Assembly: GCA_003605175.1 (NCBI GenBank)
Contig: QWDA01000001.1
Coordinates: forward strand, 496,001-560,000
Length of the DNA: 64,000 nucleotides
From: Paracoccaceae bacterium
GTDB taxonomy: Bacteria; Pseudomonadota; Alphaproteobacteria; Rhodobacterales; Rhodobacteraceae
Direction of reading: 5' to 3'
The translations under genes and the position numbers were made by a program. Shown in pieces: positions 49,879 to 58,922 of this stretch. Numbering within the stretch: position 1 is the stretch's first letter; every line of letters begins with the position of its first letter. Below the pieces are notes generated by a model. It ran no database searches. It saw only the letters and a list, made by a program, of their open reading frames with translations, and was not told where the DNA came from.

Positions 49879-50648
49879 AGACGGTGATCCTGATCCCGGC
49901 GCGCTATGCCTCGACCCGCTATCCGGGAAAGCCGCTCGTGGTGCTGAAGGGCAGGGACGGCGCGAAGACCCTGATCCAGCGGACCTGGGAGACCGGGATG
50001 GCGGTGCAAGGGGTCGACAAGGTGTTGGTGGCCACCGATGACGAGCGGATCGCTGAGGCGGTCACGGGCTTCGGCGGCGAGGTGGTGATGACCGGCGAGG
50101 CCTGCCGCAACGGCACCGAGCGCTGCGCGGATGCGCTGGAGCGGCTGGGGGAGAGTTTCGACATCGTGGTGAACCTGCAGGGCGATGCGCCGCTGACGCC
50201 GCCCTGGTTCGTGGAGGACCTGATTGCCGGCCTGTCGGGACGGCCCGAGATGGGGGTGGCGACGCCGGTGCTGCGCTGCGATCCGGGCACCTATGCGCGG
50301 TTCCGCGAGGACCGGATGGTGGGCCGCGTCGGCGGCACCACGGCGGTCTTCGCGCGCGACATGTCGGCGCTCTACTTCTCGAAGGAAGTGGTGCCGTTCC
50401 TGCCCTATCCGGACGTGCCCGAGCCGCCGGTCTTTCACCATGTCGGCGTCTATGCCTACCGGCCCGAGGCGCTCTTGCGCTACATGGGCTGGGAGGTGGG
50501 GCCGCTCGAGACCAACGAGGGGTTGGAGCAGCTGAGGTTTCTCGAGAATGGCGAGCGGGTGCTCTGCGTCGAGGTCGAGGGCCGCGGCCGGGTGTTCTGG
50601 GAGCTGAACAACCCGGTCGACGTGGCGCGGATCGAGAGCGTGCTCTGA
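49875..50648 (+). CDS. KdsB-like CMP-Kdo synthetase (cytidylyltransferase), atypical C-terminus
   Basis: Would activate Kdo (or a related ulosonate) as a CMP sugar. The 257-residue protein has IPARYASTRYPGKPLV (nucleotide-binding), VVNLQGDAPL (metal Asp), YFSKEVVPFLPY, HHVGVYAYRPEALLRY and LETNEGLEQLRFLENGERV as in KdsB. However, the C-terminal GVDTPEDLE motif, whose Asp binds Mg in E. coli KdsB, is replaced by WELNNPVDVARIE, and NVQGDEP is NLQGDAP. This suggests a subfamily with altered metal site or substrate. Paired with a KpsF/KdsD-type isomerase, which keeps it in ulosonate synthesis. Confidence 0.82.
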   Translation: MKTVILIPARYASTRYPGKPLVVLKGRDGAKTLIQRTWETGMAVQGVDKVLVATDDERIAEAVTGFGGEVVMTGEACRNGTERCADALERLGESFDIVVNLQGDAPLTPPWFVEDLIAGLSGRPEMGVATPVLRCDPGTYARFREDRMVGRVGGTTAVFARDMSALYFSKEVVPFLPYPDVPEPPVFHHVGVYAYRPEALLRYMGWEVGPLETNEGLEQLRFLENGERVLCVEVEGRGRVFWELNNPVDVARIESVL

Positions 50649-50679
50649 TCGAGCGCCTTCGGCGCACAGGATGCGTTTG

Positions 50680-50755
50680 CGCCGCCTCCGGCGTCGCGGC
50701 GGGAGGGGGCGCTGCCCCCTCGGCGCTGACGCGCCTCACCCCCGGGATTTTCCGG
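50680..50755. repeat. GC-rich intergenic repeat with strong hairpin (copy 2)
   Basis: Contains GCGCCGCCTCCGGCGTCGCG and a perfect 8-bp hairpin at 50703-50721 (GAGGGGGC / GCCCCCTC, loop GCT) followed by CCCCCGGGATTTT, in the same order as at 24940-25048. It probably terminates the malQ-kdsB-like unit. Nothing else is recognisable in 50649-50908. Confidence 0.7.
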
Positions 50756-50908
50756 ACCCAAAGAGGAATTGCCGGTGGGTCACAAGGGGGTCGTGGGCCG
50801 GCTCGATGCCGAAGGGCGGCAAGATCGCCCTTATGGCCGTTTCCGGGTGTCGAAGCGACCTCCCGCGAGGCCATTGTCGGCGGTGCGGGCTGCCGGTAGC
50901 GTGGCGGC

Positions 50909-52189
50909 ATGGCGAGAGATGACAGGCTGATCGCGGAGGTCGCGGCCCGGCGCGACGAGCTGGTTGCGCTGACCCAGGCGTTGATCCGGATTCCGACGCT
51001 GAACCCGCCGGGGCGGCATTACCGCGAGATCTGCGAGCTGTTGCAGGCACGGCTGGCGCACGCGGGCTTTGCCTGCGAGCTGCTCAGGGCCGAGGAGGCA
51101 CCCGGCGACAGCGACCGCTACCCGCGATGGAACCTGGTGGCGCGGCGTGATGGCGCGCGGGCCGGGGAGTGCGTGCATTTCAACGGCCATACCGATGTGG
51201 TCGAGGTGGGCCATGGCTGGAGTGTCGATCCGTTCGGCGGCGAGGTCCGCGAGGGCCGGGTCTACGGACGCGGAGCCTGCGACATGAAGGGCGGGATCGC
51301 GGCGGCGGTGGTGGCGGCGGAGGCGTTCCTGGCCGTGTGCCCGGATTTTGCGGGCGCCGTCGAGATCTCCGCCACCGCGGACGAGGAGACCGGCGGCTAT
51401 GGCGGCGTCGCCTGGCTGGCCGAGCGGGGGTACTTCGCGCCCGAGAAGGTGCAGCACGTGATCATTCCCGAGCCTTTGAACAAGGACCGGGTCTGCCTCG
51501 GGCACCGGGGTGTGTGGTGGGCGGAGATCGAGACGCAGGGGCGAATCGCCCATGGCTCGATGCCGTTTCTGGGGGATTCGGCGATCCGTCATATGGGGGC
51601 GGTCCTGAAGGAGATCGAGGAGCGGCTCCTGCCGGCGCTGGCGGCCCGGCGGACGGAAATGCCGGTGGTGCCGGAGGGGGCGCGGGCCTCGACGCTCAAC
51701 ATCAACTCGGTCCATGGCGGCGAGCCGGAGCCCGAGGAGGGGTTCGACGGTTTCCCCGCGCCCTGCGTCGCCGACCGCTGCCGGATCGTGATCGACCGGC
51801 GCTTCCTGATCGAGGAGGAGATCGGCGCGGTGAAGGGGGAGATCCGGGCGCTTCTGGAGGGCGTGCGCGAGGGCCGGCCGGGATTTTCCTACGGGATCAG
51901 GGAGTTGTTCGAGGTTCTGCCCTCGATGGCGCCGGCCGATGCGCCCATCGTCCGGCACACGGCGGCGGCGGTGGAGCGGGTTCTGGGGCGGCCGCCGGAG
52001 ATGGTGGCTTCGCCCGGGACCTACGATCAGAAGCATATCGACCGGATCGGGCGGCTTCGGAACTGCATCGCCTACGGGCCGGGGGTGCTCGACCTGGCGC
52101 ATCAACCCGACGAATGGGTGGGGATCGACGACATGGTGGAGAGCGCGCAGGTGATGGCGCTGGTCCTGGGCGGCATCCTGGCGCGGTAG
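50909..52189 (+). CDS. M20-family ArgE/DapE-type deacylase
   Basis: The 426-residue zinc aminoacylase/deacylase has FNGHTDVVEVG (first metal His, Asp), GRGACDMKGGIAAAVVA (bridging Asp), TADEETGGYGG (catalytic Glu and metal Glu), the dimerisation domain (about 190-310) and a C-terminal TYDQKHIDRIG...YGPGVLDLAHQPDEWVGI with the final metal histidine. This is the group of the acetylornithine deacetylase/succinyl-diaminopimelate desuccinylase family with a bifunctional annotation; the substrate is undetermined. It is not next to other arginine or lysine genes. Confidence 0.9.
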   Translation: MARDDRLIAEVAARRDELVALTQALIRIPTLNPPGRHYREICELLQARLAHAGFACELLRAEEAPGDSDRYPRWNLVARRDGARAGECVHFNGHTDVVEVGHGWSVDPFGGEVREGRVYGRGACDMKGGIAAAVVAAEAFLAVCPDFAGAVEISATADEETGGYGGVAWLAERGYFAPEKVQHVIIPEPLNKDRVCLGHRGVWWAEIETQGRIAHGSMPFLGDSAIRHMGAVLKEIEERLLPALAARRTEMPVVPEGARASTLNINSVHGGEPEPEEGFDGFPAPCVADRCRIVIDRRFLIEEEIGAVKGEIRALLEGVREGRPGFSYGIRELFEVLPSMAPADAPIVRHTAAAVERVLGRPPEMVASPGTYDQKHIDRIGRLRNCIAYGPGVLDLAHQPDEWVGIDDMVESAQVMALVLGGILAR

Positions 52190-52249
52190 CCCGCCGCGAG
52201 ACCCATTGACGAAAGCGCCGTTCGGGCGCAGATCAGCCATGTGCAACCG

Positions 52250-52274
52250 CCGCTCGGTCGCGAGCGGTTTTTTT
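52250..52274 (+). terminator. Rho-independent terminator just upstream of the GT2 gene
   Basis: CCGCTCG / CGAGCGG stem of 7 bp with GTCG loop followed by seven T residues: a textbook intrinsic terminator, 60 bases after the M20 stop. It ends only 14 bases before the GT2 start codon. Confidence 0.88.
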
Positions 52275-52287
52275 CGGGTATCTCGCG

Positions 52288-53838
52288 GTGTTTCCTATCG
52301 GTCTGATCGGCTTCTTTGCCGTGACTCTGTGTGTCCTGTTCCTGCTCGGGATGACACTCTATCACCTCCTGCTCGTCCTCAGGTACCGGCGGTGGCGCGG
52401 GCCTGATCCGGTGCCGGCGGCACAATGGGACGCGGCCGACCTGCCGATGGTGACAGTGCAGCTGCCGACCTATAACGAGGGGAGGCTGGCGGCGCAGAGC
52501 CTGGAGCTGGCGGCGGCGCTCGACTACCCGCATGACCGTCTCGAGATCCAGCTTCTGGACGATTCCGACGATGGCGTGACCACGGCGATCGCGCGGGCCA
52601 AGCTCGAGGAGCTGCAGGCGCGCTATCCGGCGATCCGCTTCGCCTATTTCCACCGCACCAACCGGGCGGGGTTCAAGGCCGGGGCGCTGCGGAACGGGGT
52701 GGCGGCGGCGCGGGGCGGCTATTTCGCGATCTTCGACGCGGATTTCGTGATCCCGGCGGATTTCCTGCGGCGGGTGATCCATTTCTTTCGGGATCCGGGT
52801 GTCGGCGCGGTGCAGGCGCGCTGGGATTACCTGAACCATGACAGCCGGATCTTCACGCGGCTTCAGGCGAACAAGCTCGACATGCACCAGATGTTCGAGC
52901 AGACCGCGCGGGCCCGGTCCGGGCTGCCGGTGATCTTCCACGGCACCGCCGGGATCTGGCGCGCCGAGGCGCTGGCCGATGGCGGCGGCTGGGACTGCAT
53001 CAGCGAGGTGGAGGATGTCGAGCTGACGGTGCGGGCGGCGGCGAAGGGCTGGCGGATCGTCTATCTCGACCATTACCGGCTCCTGTCGGAGCTGCCCGAG
53101 ACGGTGCTGGGCTTCGTGCGCCAGCAGATGCGCTGGAAGCGGGGCTGGACCCGGGTCGTGGTGCATTACACCGGGTTTCTCCTGAAGGCGCGGATGTCCT
53201 GGCGCGACCGGCTGGACCTGTTGCAGCGGATCCATCTGAGCTGGGGACCGCTTTTTGCGCTGGTGATGACGCTGAGCGTCCTGCCCTATTTCATGGTGGC
53301 CGACCGGCTCGGGCTCTCCTTGCCGGCGGCGGGGCTCTATCTCGCGAGCCTCGCCTTGTCGCTGACGGTGCGGCATTTCGAGGGGCGGACGCTGGCGGAG
53401 GATCCGGCGGCGCGGCCGCCGTTGGCGCTCGGGCCGGTGCAGGCGGCGGCGATGGCGCGGTTGCCGCTCAGCTATCTCGTCATGAGCCTTGGCATGCTCT
53501 GGCCCCTTACCCAGGCGACGCTGGAGGGATTCCGGCCGGGGCAGGTTTGGGAGGTGACGCCGAAGACGGCGACGACGCCGGGGTCGACGGGGCATTTCCA
53601 GGCTGCCGGGCGCATCGCGGGGCTGCCGGGCTATGTCTGGGGGACCATCGCGCTGAGTCTGGCCGGGGCGGTTCTGGGCGTGCTGTCGCTCGTGCTGTTT
53701 TATCCAGTGGCCACAATGTTTTACGTGATGCTGGCCCTGGGGAGCGGCTGGGTCGGGCGGGAGCTGGTGCGGGACCTCGGGGCCGGGGCCGCGCGGGCCG
53801 TGGCGCCGGCGGCGGGACCAGTCGGGGCGGGCCGGTAG
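52288..53838 (+). CDS. Family 2 processive-type membrane glycosyltransferase (cellulose-synthase-like)
   Basis: The 516-residue protein has one N-terminal TM (~3-30), a cytoplasmic GT2 domain (MVTVQLPTYNEGRLAAQSLELAAALDYP; LLDDSDDG; FDADF with DxD; CISEVEDVELTVRAAAKGW with the catalytic Asp; QQMRWKRGW, the (Q/R)xxRW motif) and C-terminal TM segments (~315-500). This resembles mannan/beta-glucan synthases of the CslA/CESA-like type. GTG at 52288 is the first in-frame start after a stop at 52207; it has a very short leader after the terminator. A second terminator and an 11-bp array follow it. Confidence 0.88.
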   Translation: MFPIGLIGFFAVTLCVLFLLGMTLYHLLLVLRYRRWRGPDPVPAAQWDAADLPMVTVQLPTYNEGRLAAQSLELAAALDYPHDRLEIQLLDDSDDGVTTAIARAKLEELQARYPAIRFAYFHRTNRAGFKAGALRNGVAAARGGYFAIFDADFVIPADFLRRVIHFFRDPGVGAVQARWDYLNHDSRIFTRLQANKLDMHQMFEQTARARSGLPVIFHGTAGIWRAEALADGGGWDCISEVEDVELTVRAAAKGWRIVYLDHYRLLSELPETVLGFVRQQMRWKRGWTRVVVHYTGFLLKARMSWRDRLDLLQRIHLSWGPLFALVMTLSVLPYFMVADRLGLSLPAAGLYLASLALSLTVRHFEGRTLAEDPAARPPLALGPVQAAAMARLPLSYLVMSLGMLWPLTQATLEGFRPGQVWEVTPKTATTPGSTGHFQAAGRIAGLPGYVWGTIALSLAGAVLGVLSLVLFYPVATMFYVMLALGSGWVGRELVRDLGAGAARAVAPAAGPVGAGR

Positions 53839-53844
53839 GCCGCG

Positions 53845-53880
53845 CACAACCTGTACACAACCTGTACACAACCCGTACAC
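53845..53880 (+). repeat. 11-bp minisatellite array, copy 3 (three units)
   Basis: Three CACAACCYGTA units plus CAC begin six bases after the GT2 stop codon, same orientation and same trailing CGG as at 23373 and 26323. Confidence 0.9.
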
Positions 53881-53904
53881 CGGCGGTGCCGGTTTTCACG
53901 CGGA

Positions 53905-53926
53905 GCGCCCGTTCCGGGCGCATTTT
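53905..53926 (+). terminator. Intrinsic terminator after the GT2 gene
   Basis: GCGCCCG / CGGGCGC stem with TTC loop, followed by ATTTT. It lies 66 bases after the GT2 stop, downstream of the 11-bp array, and before convergent panC. Confidence 0.7.
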
Positions 53927-53986
53927 CCCGCTCTCGCCTCCGGGCTCCGCCCTCCGGCTCGGGCCGCCCCTGGCCGGTGTCGCGCC

Positions 53987-54838
53987 TCAGGGGCGCGGGA
54001 CGGGGTGGTTGTCGATGAGGCGGATGCCGTCGATCCAGGCGGCGGCGAGGAGGCGGGCCGGTTCGGTGGCGGCGGAGAGCGGGCGGAGCCCGTCCTCGGC
54101 GCGGAGTTCGAGATATTCGACCTGCGTGAAGCCGGCGGCGCGGATCGCGGTGCGGGCGGCGGCGAGCGCCGCGTCGGCGGGTGTGCCCCCGGCAATGGCG
54201 TTTGTGGCCGCGTCGAGCGCGGCTGGGAAGGCGGGCGCGGCGGCGCGGCCCGCTTCGGTGAGGCGGCGGTTGCGCGAGGAGAGGGCGAGCCCGTCGGGAT
54301 CGCGGACCGTCGGGCAGGGCACCACTTCGGTCGGGATGTCGAGATCGCGTGCCATGCGGCGGACCAGCTGAAGTTGCTGGTAGTCCTTCTCGCCGAAATA
54401 GGCGCGGGTGGCGCCGGTCTGGAGGAAGAGTTTCGCGACCACGGTCGCCACCCCGTCGAAATGGCCGGGCCGGCCGTCGCCGCAGAGGCCCTGGCTGAGG
54501 CCGGAGACGCTGACCGTGGTGGCGAAGCCTTGCGGGTAGATTTCCTCGACCGGCGGGGCGTAGAGCGCGGCGATGCCGAACGGGGCGAGGAGGGCGAGAT
54601 CCCCGTCCTCGGTGCGGGGGTATTTCGCGAGATCGGTGGGGTCGTTGAACTGCGCGGGGTTGACGAAGATCGTCACGATCACGCGGGAATTTCCGTCGAG
54701 CGCGGCGCGGACGAGGCTGAGATGGCCTTCGTGCAGCGCGCCCATGGTGGGCACCACGCCGACGCTGTGGCCCTCGGATTTCCAGCCCGCGACGGTTTCG
54801 CGGAGCGCGGCGCGGCTGCGCAGAACGGGGAAGGTCAC
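53987..54838 (-). CDS. panC: Pantothenate synthetase (pantoate-beta-alanine ligase)
   Basis: Last step of vitamin B5 synthesis, ATP-dependent. The 283-residue nucleotidyltransferase-fold protein has [18 protein letters not shown] (HIGH-like motif), [44 protein letters not shown] and [13 protein letters not shown] (KMSKS-like). It starts inside the panB stop (four-base overlap), so panB-panC form an operon. Confidence 0.96.
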   Translation of the reverse strand: MTFPVLRSRAALRETVAGWKSEGHSVGVVPTMGALHEGHLSLVRAALDGNSRVIVTIFVNPAQFNDPTDLAKYPRTEDGDLALLAPFGIAALYAPPVEEIYPQGFATTVSVSGLSQGLCGDGRPGHFDGVATVVAKLFLQTGATRAYFGEKDYQQLQLVRRMARDLDIPTEVVPCPTVRDPDGLALSSRNRRLTEAGRAAAPAFPAALDAATNAIAGGTPADAALAAARTAIRAAGFTQVEYLELRAEDGLRPLSAATEPARLLAAAWIDGIRLIDNHPVPRP

Positions 54839-55671
54839 GGTCTCTTCTCCGGAGCGGTATCGGCGAAGACATGTTCGGGGCCCGGGAAACGGCGCGCGCG
54901 AACCTCCTCGGCATAGGTGGCGATGGCGGCCTCGGCGTCCTGGCCGAGCGCGGCATAGCGCTTGACGAATTTCGGCTGGAACGCCCCGAAGACGCCGAGC
55001 ATGTCGTCGGTCACAAGAACCTGGCCATCGCAGGCGGGCGAGGCGCCGATGCCGATGGTGGGGATCGGCACCGCCCCGGTCACGGTGCGGGCGAGGCTTT
55101 CGGGGATCTTCTCGAGGACCACCGAGAAGGCGCCGGCTTCGGCCACGGCCCCGGCGTCCTCGAGCACGCGGGCGGCGGCTTCGCCGCGCCCCTGGACGCC
55201 GTAGCCGCCGAAGGCGTGGACCGATTGCGGGGTGAGGCCGATATGGGCCATCACGGGGATGCCGCGGGCGGTGAGGAAGCCGATGGTGGGCGCCATGGCG
55301 GTGCCGCCTTCAAGCTTGACCGCACCGGCGCCGGTCTCGGCCATGATCCGCGCGGCATTGCGGAACGCCTGGGCGGGGCTTTCCTCGTAGCTGCCGAAGG
55401 GCATGTCGACGACCATCAGCGCGCGCTCCAGCCCGCGTTCGACGGCCTGCGCGTGCAGGATCATCATCTCCATGGTCACGCCGAGGGTCGAGGGCAGGCC
55501 GTGGATCACCATGCCGACGCTGTCGCCCACCAGGACCACGTCGCAATGCGGATCGGCCCAGCGGGCCATGGGCGTGGTATAGGCGGTGAGCGAGACGAGG
55601 GGGGTGCCGCCCTTGGCGGCGCGGATCGTGGCGGCCGTGTGCCGGCCCTTCGCGGTTGGATTCGCGCTCAT
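54835..55671 (-). CDS. panB: 3-methyl-2-oxobutanoate hydroxymethyltransferase
   Basis: Makes ketopantoate from alpha-ketoisovalerate using methylene-THF. The 278-residue barrel has [45 protein letters not shown] (metal Asp), [12 protein letters not shown] (metal Asp), [31 protein letters not shown] and [26 protein letters not shown] at 55671 is selected over an open frame extending to 55971. The upstream 187-base region is shared with the divergent ABC transporter gene. Confidence 0.96.
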   Translation of the reverse strand: MSANPTAKGRHTAATIRAAKGGTPLVSLTAYTTPMARWADPHCDVVLVGDSVGMVIHGLPSTLGVTMEMMILHAQAVERGLERALMVVDMPFGSYEESPAQAFRNAARIMAETGAGAVKLEGGTAMAPTIGFLTARGIPVMAHIGLTPQSVHAFGGYGVQGRGEAAARVLEDAGAVAEAGAFSVVLEKIPESLARTVTGAVPIPTIGIGASPACDGQVLVTDDMLGVFGAFQPKFVKRYAALGQDAEAAIATYAEEVRARRFPGPEHVFADTAPEKRP

Positions 55672-55858
55672 CTGCCGGCTCCTCCGAAACTCAGCCGGGC
55701 CCCTATAGCGCCCCGCGCGGGGCTTGGCCATGCGCCGAAGGTCCGAGCGCCGGGAGCGGGCCGGCGCCCCCGACGGGTGATTTCCCCTTGATCGTCCGGC
55801 ATCGGCTATGGGAGCCTTCCCCAAGCCTCCGGTGAGGGGGCATTCCGGGGGAAAAACC

Positions 55859-57340
55859 ATGCGTCCTTTCAAGAAGCTGATCCTGTCCGCCGCCGTTCTG
55901 GCGCTTGCCGCTGGCGGGGCACTGGCGGCGGAGACCGCGATCACCATCGGCATGCAGCTCGAGCCGCCCAATCTCGACCCGACCGGCGGGGCCGCGGCGG
56001 CGATCGACGAGGTGGTCTATGCCAATGTCTTCGAGGGGCTGACGCGGTATCGCGAGGACGGGTCGGTGGTGCCGGCCCTGGCGGAAAGCTGGGACATTTC
56101 CGGGGACGGCACGGTCTATACGTTCCACCTGCATTCGGGCGTGAAGTTCCATGACGGCACCGCGATGACGGCCGAGGACGTGAAATTCTCGTTCGACCGG
56201 GCGCGGGCGGAGGAGTCGACCAATGCGCAGAAAACGCTGTTCGCGGGGATCGTGGACGTGGCGGCGGTGGACGACCTGACGGTGCAGGTGACGCTGGCGG
56301 CGCCCGATGGCGGGTTCCCCACCAAGATGGCCTGGGGCGATGCGGTGATCGTGGCGCCGGAGAGCATCGGCGACGCGGCGACGCATCCGGTGGGGACAGG
56401 GCCGTTCAAATTCGTGCGCTGGGTGCAGGGCGACCGGGTAGAGCTGGAGCGGAACCCGGATTACTGGGGGCCGGCGCCGGCGCTGGAGCAGGCCACGTTC
56501 AAGTTCATCTCGGACCCGAGCGCGGCCTTCGCGGCGGTGATGGCGGGGGATATCGACGCCTATCCGAACTTTCCGGCGCCGGAGACGCTGTCGCAGTTCA
56601 AGGCAGATCCGCGGTTCAAGCTGATCATCGGTTCCACCGAGGGCGAGACGATCCTGGCGATGAACAACAAGTCGCCGGTGCTATCGGACATGAGGGTGCG
56701 CGAGGCGATCGCCCATGCCATCAACCGGCAGGAAATCATCGACGGGGCGATGTTCGGCTATGGCACGCCGATCGGAACGCATTTCGCGCCGCACAATCCC
56801 GAATACATCGACCTGACCGCGCAGTCGGAGTACGACCCGGAGAAGTCGCGGGCGCTTCTGGCCGAGGCGGGCCATGGCGGTGGGCTGAAACTGTCGCTGA
56901 AGCTGCCGCCGCCGGTCTATGCGCGCCGTGGCGGCGAGATCATCGCGGCGGAGCTGAAGGCGGTGGGGATCGAGACGGAGATATCCAACCTCGAATGGGC
57001 GCAGTGGCTGGAGGAGGTGTTCCGCGGCAAGGATTTCGATCTGACCATCGTGAGCCATACCGAGCCGATGGACATCAATATCTACGCGCGGCCGGAGTAT
57101 TATTTCCAGTACGATGACCCGGAGTTCCAGGAGCTGATGGCAGAGCTGGACGTGGAGGACGACCCGGCGGCGCGGTCGGCGCTGCTGAAGGCGGCGCAGA
57201 AGAAGATCGCGGATGATTACGTGAACGGCTATCTGTTCCAGCTCGCGCGGACCGGGGTGGCGAATGCGAAGATCGAGGGGCTCTGGGCGAATGCGCCGAC
57301 CCAGGCGAACGATCTGACCGGGGTGCATTGGGATGAATAG
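55859..57340 (+). CDS. Dipeptide/oligopeptide-type ABC transporter substrate-binding protein
   Basis: Periplasmic solute receptor of 493 residues: a signal peptide ([25 protein letters not shown]), then the SBP_bac_5 domain with [62 protein letters not shown] and [16 protein letters not shown]. The substrate could be peptides, nickel or an opine. It is separated from its presumed permeases (58923 on) by a lipase gene and an opposite-strand gene. Confidence 0.93.
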   Translation: MRPFKKLILSAAVLALAAGGALAAETAITIGMQLEPPNLDPTGGAAAAIDEVVYANVFEGLTRYREDGSVVPALAESWDISGDGTVYTFHLHSGVKFHDGTAMTAEDVKFSFDRARAEESTNAQKTLFAGIVDVAAVDDLTVQVTLAAPDGGFPTKMAWGDAVIVAPESIGDAATHPVGTGPFKFVRWVQGDRVELERNPDYWGPAPALEQATFKFISDPSAAFAAVMAGDIDAYPNFPAPETLSQFKADPRFKLIIGSTEGETILAMNNKSPVLSDMRVREAIAHAINRQEIIDGAMFGYGTPIGTHFAPHNPEYIDLTAQSEYDPEKSRALLAEAGHGGGLKLSLKLPPPVYARRGGEIIAAELKAVGIETEISNLEWAQWLEEVFRGKDFDLTIVSHTEPMDINIYARPEYYFQYDDPEFQELMAELDVEDDPAARSALLKAAQKKIADDYVNGYLFQLARTGVANAKIEGLWANAPTQANDLTGVHWDE

Positions 57341-57418
57341 CATTCGGGGCTGATTTTTCTTTGCGGACCGGCCCCTTGCGGCTAGCCTCGCGGCGAGGGG
57401 CGATTGGGACCGGTTACG

Positions 57419-58099
57419 ATGATCACAATCCTGGAATACGGGCAGCTTTCGAACGCGGTCTACGAAGACAGCCCCTCGGTTCCGGGCTTTACCTGCCGGC
57501 AGTTCCATTCGGGGCTGGGCGAGGGGATGCAGGCTGCGGTCTTCACCAAGGGGCAGAAGACGGTGGTGGCGTTCAAGGGCACCACGCCGACCCAGGTGAG
57601 CGATCTGGTGGCCGACCTGAAGATCGGCACCGGGTTCAATACCAGCTATTTCTCGGCCGCCGAGCGGTTCACCCAGCAATATGCGAACGTGCCCGACCTT
57701 GTGGTGACCGGCCATTCGCTGGGCGGCGCCATCGCGCAGACGGTGGGCAACCGGCGGCGGATTCCCTTCGTGTCGTTCAACGCGCCGGGGGTGGCGATCC
57801 TCGCCTCGCAGAACCTGCATACGGCGAATGTGGGGATGTTCGCGCTTCGAGTGGCGGGCGGGACGCTTTCGATGCTGCGCCACCCGATGCAGGCGATGCG
57901 CGATATCGGTTCGGCGTTCCACGATTCGCTCGGGATCAACGTGCGGCTGACGCTGGACCCGGTCAGCATGATCGGGCTGCATTACGGGCCGGTGGTGAAC
58001 CTCTCCGGTGCGCCGGACATCGCGAGCGCCCACAGCATGGATACGGTGATGGCGGCGCTGCGGCGGAACTCCTACGGCAACGTCACCTTCCCGGGCTGA
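57419..58099 (+). CDS. Class 3 (DUF2974-like) lipase-family hydrolase
   Basis: The 226-residue alpha/beta-hydrolase has TVVAFKGTTP (oxyanion strand), the nucleophile elbow TGHSLGGAIAQTVG, VSFNAPGVAI and a C-terminal SAHSMDTVM that may supply the catalytic histidine. No signal peptide is seen, so it acts in the cytoplasm or is exported by another route. ATG at 57419 is chosen; a GTG at 57404 would add five residues. It sits inside a transporter locus, 78 bases after the substrate-binding protein gene. Confidence 0.8.
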   Translation: MITILEYGQLSNAVYEDSPSVPGFTCRQFHSGLGEGMQAAVFTKGQKTVVAFKGTTPTQVSDLVADLKIGTGFNTSYFSAAERFTQQYANVPDLVVTGHSLGGAIAQTVGNRRRIPFVSFNAPGVAILASQNLHTANVGMFALRVAGGTLSMLRHPMQAMRDIGSAFHDSLGINVRLTLDPVSMIGLHYGPVVNLSGAPDIASAHSMDTVMAALRRNSYGNVTFPG

Positions 58100-58155
58100 C
58101 GCGCCAAGAGGGCGGTGCCCCCTGATCCGCGCGGGCAGGTTCAAGGAACGACGTG

Positions 58156-58181
58156 AAAACGCCCGGTCCGGGACCGGGCGC
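58156..58181 (-). terminator. Intrinsic terminator for the Asp-rich protein gene (possibly bidirectional)
   Basis: A perfect 9-bp stem (CGCCCGGTC / GACCGGGCG, loop CGG; 58160-58180). On the minus strand it is followed by TTTTC, giving an intrinsic terminator for the gene at 58208. It lies 60 bases after the lipase stop and may serve both. Confidence 0.75.
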
Positions 58182-58207
58182 TTATGAAATGATCTCCCTT
58201 GCGGGAC

Positions 58208-58702
58208 TCAGTTTGCCGCTTCGTCCGGAAGCTCGCAGGAGGCGTTCACGCAGGCGTCCTTTTCCTTGGGCGAATCGTCGTCTTCACCGTCGTCGCCGTC
58301 GCCGTCGTCGCCATCGTCATCGTCGTCGCCATCGTCGGTCACCACCTCGTCGTCGTCATCGTCGCTGACGGTCGGCCGCTTCGGATCCTCGCCGCCGTCG
58401 CCGCGATGAGGGGGCTCGTCGATCGTGGCGGTGGCCAGGTCGGCGAGGCCGACTGCCAGGTCGGGGCAGGTCGAGAGCATGTAGTCGAGCAGCCGCGGGA
58501 AGTCGCGGCGCTCGGCGATCTTCTTGTAGAGCGGCGCCTGGAGGCGCGTATCGGTGGTGCAAAGCCCCTCGGGCAGGTGCACCGCGACGGCCGTGTCGCT
58601 GGCAAGCTCGTCCGATCCGGCCATGCCGGCCGCCGGTGCGAGAACCAGACAGGCAAAGCCCGCCGAGATGCCAAGGCGTTTAACGTAGTCGGAATACTTC
58701 AT
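58208..58702 (-). CDS. Exported Asp-rich protein of unknown function
   Basis: The 164-residue protein has a signal peptide (MKYSDYVKRLGISAGFACLVLAPAAGMAGSDE), a middle domain (residues ~30-100) with two cysteines (GLCTTD, STCPDL), and a low-complexity tail (~110-150) of Asp with Gly, encoded by repeated GAC/GAT codons, ending in KDACVNASCELPDEAAN with two more cysteines. The Asp run could bind calcium or be a disordered spacer. No family recognised. It is opposite in strand to the transporter operon it interrupts. The 220-base stretch 58703-58922 (its own promoter side and that of dppB) holds nothing identified. Confidence 0.72.
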   Translation of the reverse strand: MKYSDYVKRLGISAGFACLVLAPAAGMAGSDELASDTAVAVHLPEGLCTTDTRLQAPLYKKIAERRDFPRLLDYMLSTCPDLAVGLADLATATIDEPPHRGDGGEDPKRPTVSDDDDDEVVTDDGDDDDDGDDGDGDDGEDDDSPKEKDACVNASCELPDEAAN

Positions 58703-58922
58703 GGTAAGCCCCTAATCCTGGCGGTACCCGCCATACCTTTACAGTTCCACCAACGCCGCGAAGGTATCCCTTCGCCACATTCGGCACCAGATTTCTGCGC
58801 ATTACCGCCTTAGATTCAATGAATTTTCCCAACAACACCGCGTGATCTTCCGGATTGTTGCGCGGAGGACGACATTCGATTGCAGATGGCACAGGGGGCG
58901 GGCCTGATCTAACGTCGCGGCC

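Noticed and set aside
58208-58702. Plus-strand frames over the Asp-rich gene (Val/Ile-rich and Arg-rich)
   Set aside because: They are complements of the GAC/GAT repeats; the minus-strand frame has a signal peptide, terminator and balanced composition.
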